This document shows positions 32,985 to 37,519 of a stretch of DNA of 37,519 bases, piece after piece. A program made the position numbers and the translations under genes. Every line of letters begins with the position of its first letter. Positions within the stretch are counted from its first letter, which is position 1. The DNA comes from DATNPH01 sp036703315 (GTDB taxonomy: Bacteria; Cyanobacteriota; Cyanobacteriia; Cyanobacteriales; Coleofasciculaceae), in NCBI GenBank assembly GCA_036703315.1, contig DATNPH010000231.1, forward strand, positions 1 through 37,519, given 5' to 3'. The notes under the pieces are model-generated. The model saw only the letters and a list, made by a program, of their open reading frames with translations. It had not been told where the DNA came from and made no database searches.

Positions 32985-35356
32985 GCTTCAATCACAACTC
33001 GGAGGTTTCCCCGCTTCTTAGCAACGCGGCAAGCCGTTGTATTGCCAGAACGCTCGAATTCTAAATCGAGGAAGGTTTGCCCAACTCTCAAGTTGTGCAG
33101 TGATAGGTGATTAATCGACTCTGGCAATGCTGGGTCGATAATCCGTAAACAGTTATTGCGAGCATCAGGCACTAAATTGACCATCATTTGCAACAGCTGG
33201 AAAATGCTACCAGTCGCCCATGCCTGGGGAGAACAGGCTACAGGATACTTTACTGGTTCATTATCTGGTGTGCGTTCGTAACCGCAAAATAGTTCTGGGG
33301 GACGTTGATAGGGCTGATAGAGTGCCATGTCTAGCAATGACTGCGAGAGTTCCAGTGCCTGATCGACAAGACCAAGCGATCGCACTCCCAAAGCAATCAT
33401 GGAGTTATCATGGGGCCAGACTGAACCTACGTGATAGCCCATCGGATTGTAGGCTGGGGACAAACTACTGAGCGTGCGAATTCCCCAGCCATTAAACATA
33501 TCCGGAGCACGCAGTCGTTCCGCCACGCTATAAGCTTTCTCCGGTGAAAGGATGCCAAGGTTCAGACAGTGACCTGGATTAGAACTGATACTATCTACCT
33601 GATTGCCATCTCCATCCAGAGCCAAGGCACAGAAGGCTTCATCTTCCACCCAGAAATCCTGATTAAAACGGTTTTTGAGGTCTTTTGCCTCGTCTTCCCA
33701 CCGATCCGCCAAATCAATTCGCTTCTTCATTCGAGCAATTTCAGCCAAGCGGATTTTGGCAGAATAGACGTAAGCTTGTACTTCACACAGCGTGATCGGA
33801 CCCTTCGCCAGTTCTCCCTTGCGATTAACAATACAGTCTCCAGAGTCTTTCCAACCCTGGTTGGCTAAACCTCGCTTAGAGAGGCGGTAGTAGCTAAGAT
33901 AGCCCGTTTTGGCACAGTTACGGTCAATCCAGTCCATGGCAGCTAAAGCATTGTGCCACAGGTGCTCTAGGGTTTCGGTATCGTGGGTCCAGGCGTAGTA
34001 TTCGCTATAAAGCATTAACCACAAGGGTGTGGCATCTACTGTGCCGTAATAAGGCGTATGGGGAATTTCGTCACAGCGAGCCATCTCACCCATCCTCAGC
34101 TCGTGCAAAATCTTGCCCGGTTGCTCATCACGCCAATCATTATCAGTCTTACCTTGGTATTCAGCCAGAATACTTAGGGTTTCACGAGCAATTGTGGAAT
34201 CGAGCATCAAGGTTTGCGATGCTGCAATGATCGAGTCGCGCCCAAACAGGGTAGAAAACCAAGGCACTCCCGCTGCAAGTAACTTACCTTTACCGAAAGA
34301 CTGCCGCAGCAAATAAACATCCTGCTCCGCTCGCTCGATTACCCGATTCAACGTGTTTTTGTCCGAGCGAATTTGTGTTACATGTTGACGCCACTGTTGC
34401 TGCTCCAATAACTCCGCTGCCCTAGCCTGTGCGAGAGTTGCGGGCGCACTAACGCTAGAAGTAGAACGGTGATTGGTATGCATCTGGAGTCGATAGCCCA
34501 GCTTTCGGGTTTCGTGGGGATCCAACTCCAGCTCCCAAACCGCTGTGTAACCCTTCAAGTAGTCGGGTTGACGATGAACGAACTCGATGCGAGATTCCAT
34601 CACAGAGCCATCCAACCCTTGATAAGCTAATGTCAATTCAGGTGAGTGCGTTAAGACGTTAGCGGAGTGACTTGAAGTGTGAGCATCAAGGGAGGAATCT
34701 TCTCCAAAAGGCTCATGCTCTAGGTATTCCAACTCATGTTCCTTTGGCACTGCTCGTAAAAGCTGTCCCTTGTTTTTTCGACCATAGCCCCGGACTACAA
34801 ATAAGTCCACAAAATCAGCATCAAAGCTGAGACTAAGTTGAAAGCGAATGGAGCTGGTGCTGTAGTTACAGACTGTTAATTCTTCAAACAGTGCTCCATT
34901 GAGGACTATTTCTCGGTTAATGCCAACGGTATCGGCTCTGAGGGGTGCAAAGCTAGAAACAGCTGAACCATTTGATTGGGCGTCTGGCTCTAATTTATCT
35001 CCTCCCTCTTCTAAACGTGCTCCTGCGTCCATACGGGGATTGGTACACAGAACCGAGAGGGCAAACCCTTTTTCTGCTGTGCTGCTGAGCAACACGGGTG
35101 AGTGTCCATTAATTTGTAACTCTAAGCGACTGAGGAACCGCGTATCGCAGCAGAACAGACCCATGCTGGCATTGGCATCATCTCCTATAGCTCCAGCAAT
35201 GTTGCCCAGTGTATCAGTGACTAAAAACAGGTCATTATCCTTAATCGTGAGCGTCGGCTGAGGACGTTCACTCAGAACACAAGGCCATTCCGGGATAGGT
35301 AGCTCGTCAGCAGGGACAAATACTTTACCATCTATCTGAAGCGTTTCCGTCGTCAT
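32981..35356 (-). CDS. Amylo-alpha-1,6-glucosidase / glycogen debranching-type enzyme
   Basis: A protein of 791 residues from the ATG at 35356 (MTTETLQIDGKVFVP), with GGAAAG eight to thirteen bases ahead; a GTG at 35416 adds 20 residues. The N-terminal domain of about residues 30-330 is the GDE_N_bis type (TIKDNDLFLVTDTLGNIAG, GLFCCDTRFLSRLEL). The C-terminal domain of about 345-780 is an (alpha/alpha)6 glucosidase barrel: GVPWFSTLFGRDSIIAA, TPYYGTVDATPLW, SVWPHDNSMIA. It probably hydrolyses branch-point or short alpha-glucans in storage polysaccharide, although related enzymes act on other alpha-glucosides. It is read in the same direction as the GT4 gene behind it, after a 670-base spacer. 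The pair suggests glucan or trehalose-like metabolism, but the substrate is not shown by the sequence. Confidence 0.9.
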   Translation of the reverse strand: MTTETLQIDGKVFVPADELPIPEWPCVLSERPQPTLTIKDNDLFLVTDTLGNIAGAIGDDANASMGLFCCDTRFLSRLELQINGHSPVLLSSTAEKGFALSVLCTNPRMDAGARLEEGGDKLEPDAQSNGSAVSSFAPLRADTVGINREIVLNGALFEELTVCNYSTSSIRFQLSLSFDADFVDLFVVRGYGRKNKGQLLRAVPKEHELEYLEHEPFGEDSSLDAHTSSHSANVLTHSPELTLAYQGLDGSVMESRIEFVHRQPDYLKGYTAVWELELDPHETRKLGYRLQMHTNHRSTSSVSAPATLAQARAAELLEQQQWRQHVTQIRSDKNTLNRVIERAEQDVYLLRQSFGKGKLLAAGVPWFSTLFGRDSIIAASQTLMLDSTIARETLSILAEYQGKTDNDWRDEQPGKILHELRMGEMARCDEIPHTPYYGTVDATPLWLMLYSEYYAWTHDTETLEHLWHNALAAMDWIDRNCAKTGYLSYYRLSKRGLANQGWKDSGDCIVNRKGELAKGPITLCEVQAYVYSAKIRLAEIARMKKRIDLADRWEDEAKDLKNRFNQDFWVEDEAFCALALDGDGNQVDSISSNPGHCLNLGILSPEKAYSVAERLRAPDMFNGWGIRTLSSLSPAYNPMGYHVGSVWPHDNSMIALGVRSLGLVDQALELSQSLLDMALYQPYQRPPELFCGYERTPDNEPVKYPVACSPQAWATGSIFQLLQMMVNLVPDARNNCLRIIDPALPESINHLSLHNLRVGQTFLDLEFERSGNTTACRVAKKRGNLRVVIEA

Positions 35357-36026
35357 ACTCAAGCTTTCCGGTTTAAGATAGAGTTTTCTCAAGTTCTGGC
35401 TGGGTCGCCGCGTCACTAGTTGTCAACTTTTACAATGCGACAACGGTTATACCTTGTTCATCTAAACGAAAAAGAATTGTTAAAAATTCTTTAACGTCCG
35501 CGATCGGGTATATTATTTCTTCATTAAGAAGAATTGAGTCAATTGATCGACGCCGATACCGCTGCATAGGTGGAGATACTAAACAGTAGTAGATACACAC
35601 GAGAAAGAGCCGCCAGTTGATTGGTGCTGCTGGCGTCTAGAAAGCTGTCTTCGTTACAGGTGTAATTTTTTTGTCTAACTTTACTCCGTTACAAATTTAC
35701 TCGAATTAGTAAATATGACTGAGCTAAAGCAAGTTTCTGTGACAAAATGCAATATTTATATATAAACGTTGATTATTTGTCTCTCCTAAGAACTTCGATC
35801 GCGTAGAAGATACCTTTAATCGACACACGCACGGTACATCCCAACGGAGTCGTCTCAATGCAACAGTGCGGAGTGCAGCTACGGAGCATCCTAATGTGTG
35901 TAAATTATCTTTTGTTGGGTAGCCATAGCTAAAGGGTGGGCAGGATGCCCACCCTAGAAGAACACTATTTCTGCCAAGGTGGGATTACACCGATGCAGCT
36001 ATTGAATCCCGCGCTAAGGCTAAAGA
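35357..36026. other. Long spacer between GT4 and debranching genes
   Basis: No gene is supported in these 670 bases. They hold a CGCCAG/CTGGCG hairpin (about 35611-35636), an AT-rich stretch near 35680-35780 with likely promoters, and a perfect palindromic hairpin at 35933-35955. A 24-codon frame at 35858-35932 has a GGAG ahead but no other support. Confidence 0.5.
35933..35955. repeat. Perfect REP-like hairpin
   Basis: AGGGTGGGCA and TGCCCACCCT are perfect 10-base arms around gga. The same GGTGGGC/GCCCACC core occurs in the elements at 16777, 27467 and 28601, which points to one family of intergenic repeats. Confidence 0.7.
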
Positions 36027-36039
36027 TTATAGTGCGGGA
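36007..36039 (-). terminator. Hairpin spanning the GT4 stop codon
   Basis: TCCCGCGCTA (36007-36016) pairs with TAGTGCGGGA (36030-36039) with one G-T wobble. It covers the stop codon of the GT4 gene on the minus strand. It may end that transcript; the T-run is poor. Confidence 0.4.
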
Positions 36040-37079
36040 GCATTGTAACCCCTGCCACTTAGAACCATCTCGAAAGCTCGTTCGTATTCATTGACCATTG
36101 TTTTGACGCTAAAACGGCTCAAAACATAGTCTCGACAGGTCTGTCGGTCTAATCTTGTTGCCTCTGGTACGGCTTCAATCATTTTTTCCAGTGTGTGGCA
36201 GACAAATCCAGTCTTACCATGAGCAATCACCTCTGGAACCGAACCCAATCCCATACCGACTACGGGGGTTCCCGTTGCCATAGATTCAATCATCACTAGA
36301 CCAAAGGGTTCTCGCCAAGTAATCGGGAACAACGTCACGGTGGCATTGCTGAGTAGCTGTACCTTCTCTTCGTGCGAAACTTCCCCTAAATACTGGATTT
36401 GCTCACCATCAATGAGTGGCTTGAGCTTCTCGTTGTAATAGGTACGGTCTACGGCGTCAACCTTACCTGCCATTTTCAGAGGTAAGCCAGTGGTACGGGC
36501 AATTTTAATCGCTCCTTCTGGTCCTTTTTCTGGTGAGAGGCGTCCTACAAAGGCGAGATAAGGCGGTTGAGTTGGTTTCTCCTGGAAAGGATAAGCGTCT
36601 GGATCAATTCCGTTGTAGACGGTGTGAACGTAGTTGAGTCCCAGTCGAGGTTCCCGCTGAGCCTCACTAATACTGGTATAGGGTTGCCATGCAAATTGCC
36701 GAAACATTTTTTCGTTATCCGGCGTGAAAATTCCATGGGTTGTGTGGACGGTCGGCGTCTTGACAAAACTACTATAAGGAAGAGCGGCACAGCCAATGTG
36801 AGAGTGAATAATATCGAAATGATGTGCCTGTTGATAGAGCTGATAGAGCATCATTTGTTCATACAGCCCTGGCTCTTTTACTTTGTCATCTAATCTCAAA
36901 GCCCGCTCATGCACTGATTTTAAGCGAGCCTTTGTAATGGAGTCGCCAGAGGCAAACAATGTTACTTCATGACCGCGTCGAACTAATTCATCTGTCAACA
37001 AACTGACAATTAACTCAATTCCGCCATAGCGAAAAGGAGGAACACGTTCCCAAAGAGGAGCAATCTGAGCAATTCTCAT
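36027..37079 (-). CDS. Glycosyltransferase family 4 protein
   Basis: A protein of 350 residues from the ATG at 37079 (MRIAQIAPLWERVPPFRYGG), the usual start of this subfamily; a GTG at 37094 is in frame. The GT-B fold is complete. The N-terminal domain has YGGIELIVSLLTDELVRRGHEVTLFASGDS and FDIIHSHIG. The C-terminal domain has VYNGIDPDAYPF, LAFVGRLSPEKGP and the donor-site EPFGLVMIESMATGTPVVG with its E-x7-E pair. Cyanobacterial relatives are often next to glucan-metabolism genes, as here with the debranching-type enzyme on the same strand. It is a cytoplasmic enzyme using a nucleotide sugar, with unknown product. No clear Shine-Dalgarno was found, and the stop codon lies in a hairpin. Confidence 0.9.
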   Translation of the reverse strand: MRIAQIAPLWERVPPFRYGGIELIVSLLTDELVRRGHEVTLFASGDSITKARLKSVHERALRLDDKVKEPGLYEQMMLYQLYQQAHHFDIIHSHIGCAALPYSSFVKTPTVHTTHGIFTPDNEKMFRQFAWQPYTSISEAQREPRLGLNYVHTVYNGIDPDAYPFQEKPTQPPYLAFVGRLSPEKGPEGAIKIARTTGLPLKMAGKVDAVDRTYYNEKLKPLIDGEQIQYLGEVSHEEKVQLLSNATVTLFPITWREPFGLVMIESMATGTPVVGMGLGSVPEVIAHGKTGFVCHTLEKMIEAVPEATRLDRQTCRDYVLSRFSVKTMVNEYERAFEMVLSGRGYNAPAL

Positions 37080-37519
37080 ATAAATCGAAGGCACTGGTAG
37101 TTGAAAATCTGTCAGAACTTACCATTAGGTGAGTTTGACGGAATTTGAAGAAAGCAAATTTGACTTGTCCTAGTTGGACGTTCACCTATCCAAGCGGCTA
37201 CAGTCTGGTATTGACTAACTCCTTGTTGGTCGTGAACTTATTCTATGGCTAGAGAAATTACGCCAGTTATGAGTGAGTAACAAGAGTGCCCCCTGTGTAC
37301 GTAACGTATTTTTTCATTCAAGTTGTCGGCTTAGCATAAGCCCAAGAAACGTTTAGCGATTAAATCACGCTGGTTAGAAGCAAAGCCGCTTAAGCTAACA
37401 CTATGGCATTTATCAATTAACCTAAAGCGGCTTTGCGAAGTTTTATAAAAAATTACCATAATTGCTTGATCTAAGCATCTACCTGCTCTCTGGGAAAATC
37501 TGCCTATGGGTAGTTTTCA
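37080..37519. other. Gene-free window end
   Basis: These 440 bases contain no supported gene. The 5' region of the GT4 gene lies at the left. A strong inverted repeat is at 37380-37436. Any gene further right begins outside the window. Confidence 0.5.
37380..37436. repeat. Inverted repeat with perfect 12-base arms
   Basis: GCAAAGCCGCTT (37380-37391) and AAGCGGCTTTGC (37425-37436) are perfect arms around 33 bases, and similarity continues inwards (AAGCTAA against TTAACCT). It may be another miniature element or a terminator for a gene beyond the window. Confidence 0.6.

Noticed and set aside
35858..35932. A 24-codon frame with GGAG upstream in the long spacer
   Set aside because: It is short, has no recognisable pattern and ends at a repeat hairpin; chance is the simplest explanation.

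Overview
The window looks like chromosomal DNA of a filamentous cyanobacterium. The supporting signs are an intact chlB (dark-operative protochlorophyllide reductase subunit), many copies of the HIP1 octamer GCGATCGC, heptamer repeats between genes, several small inverted-repeat elements of cyanobacterial style, and CHAT-TPR plus caspase-like proteases. The genus is not fixed by the sequence; a Coleofasciculus/Microcoleus/Nostoc-like genome is only an inference. I found no rRNA, tRNA, CRISPR array, complete insertion sequence or phage structural gene.

Layout. Bases 1-6848 hold a same-strand protease cluster: the 3' end of a CHAT protein, a secreted TPR-CHAT protein, and a Tat-signal caspase (C14) with a C-terminal DUF4384-like region. 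A broken histidine kinase tail (about 6915-7122) follows. Bases 7249-10648 are a compact pyrimidine deoxynucleotide cassette: a three-part ThyA-like thymidylate synthase, a dCMP deaminase, a membrane-tethered dCTP deaminase/dUTPase-fold protein, and a nucleoside 2-deoxyribosyltransferase-like enzyme. The first three overlap by 4 bases. As read, the first three converge on dUMP and its methylation to dTMP, while the fourth could break down or exchange nucleotides. This cassette is the best candidate here for an undescribed system.

Bases 10715-16758 carry a CobA/BtuR-like protein that has lost its P-loop, adenylate kinase, RNase PH, a GT39-like membrane glycosyltransferase and chlB. Bases 16759-17189 are a graveyard of small elements and a SnoaL-like relic. 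Bases 17190-22911 hold a phytanoyl-CoA dioxygenase-like gene divergent from a GT4 glycosyltransferase, an MFS exporter, and a methyltransferase divergent from a LysR regulator. Bases 23131-28729 contain a MITE-like insertion directly before a large unrecognised membrane-anchored protein, a nucleoside-type ABC permease, a small hypothetical gene, and a phosphodiester glycosidase lipoprotein bracketed by two copies of one 130-bp element. Bases 28984-37079 carry a secreted CSLREA/beta-helix protein, a large GT-C membrane protein, a glycogen-debranching-type enzyme and a GT4 glycosyltransferase. These fit an envelope and storage polysaccharide theme, interrupted by long repeat-rich spacers.

All functional calls rest on motif and family recognition by eye; no search was run. 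Several starts were moved downstream of the longest possible frame because a better Shine-Dalgarno, a signal peptide or the family N-terminus supports it; each case is stated.
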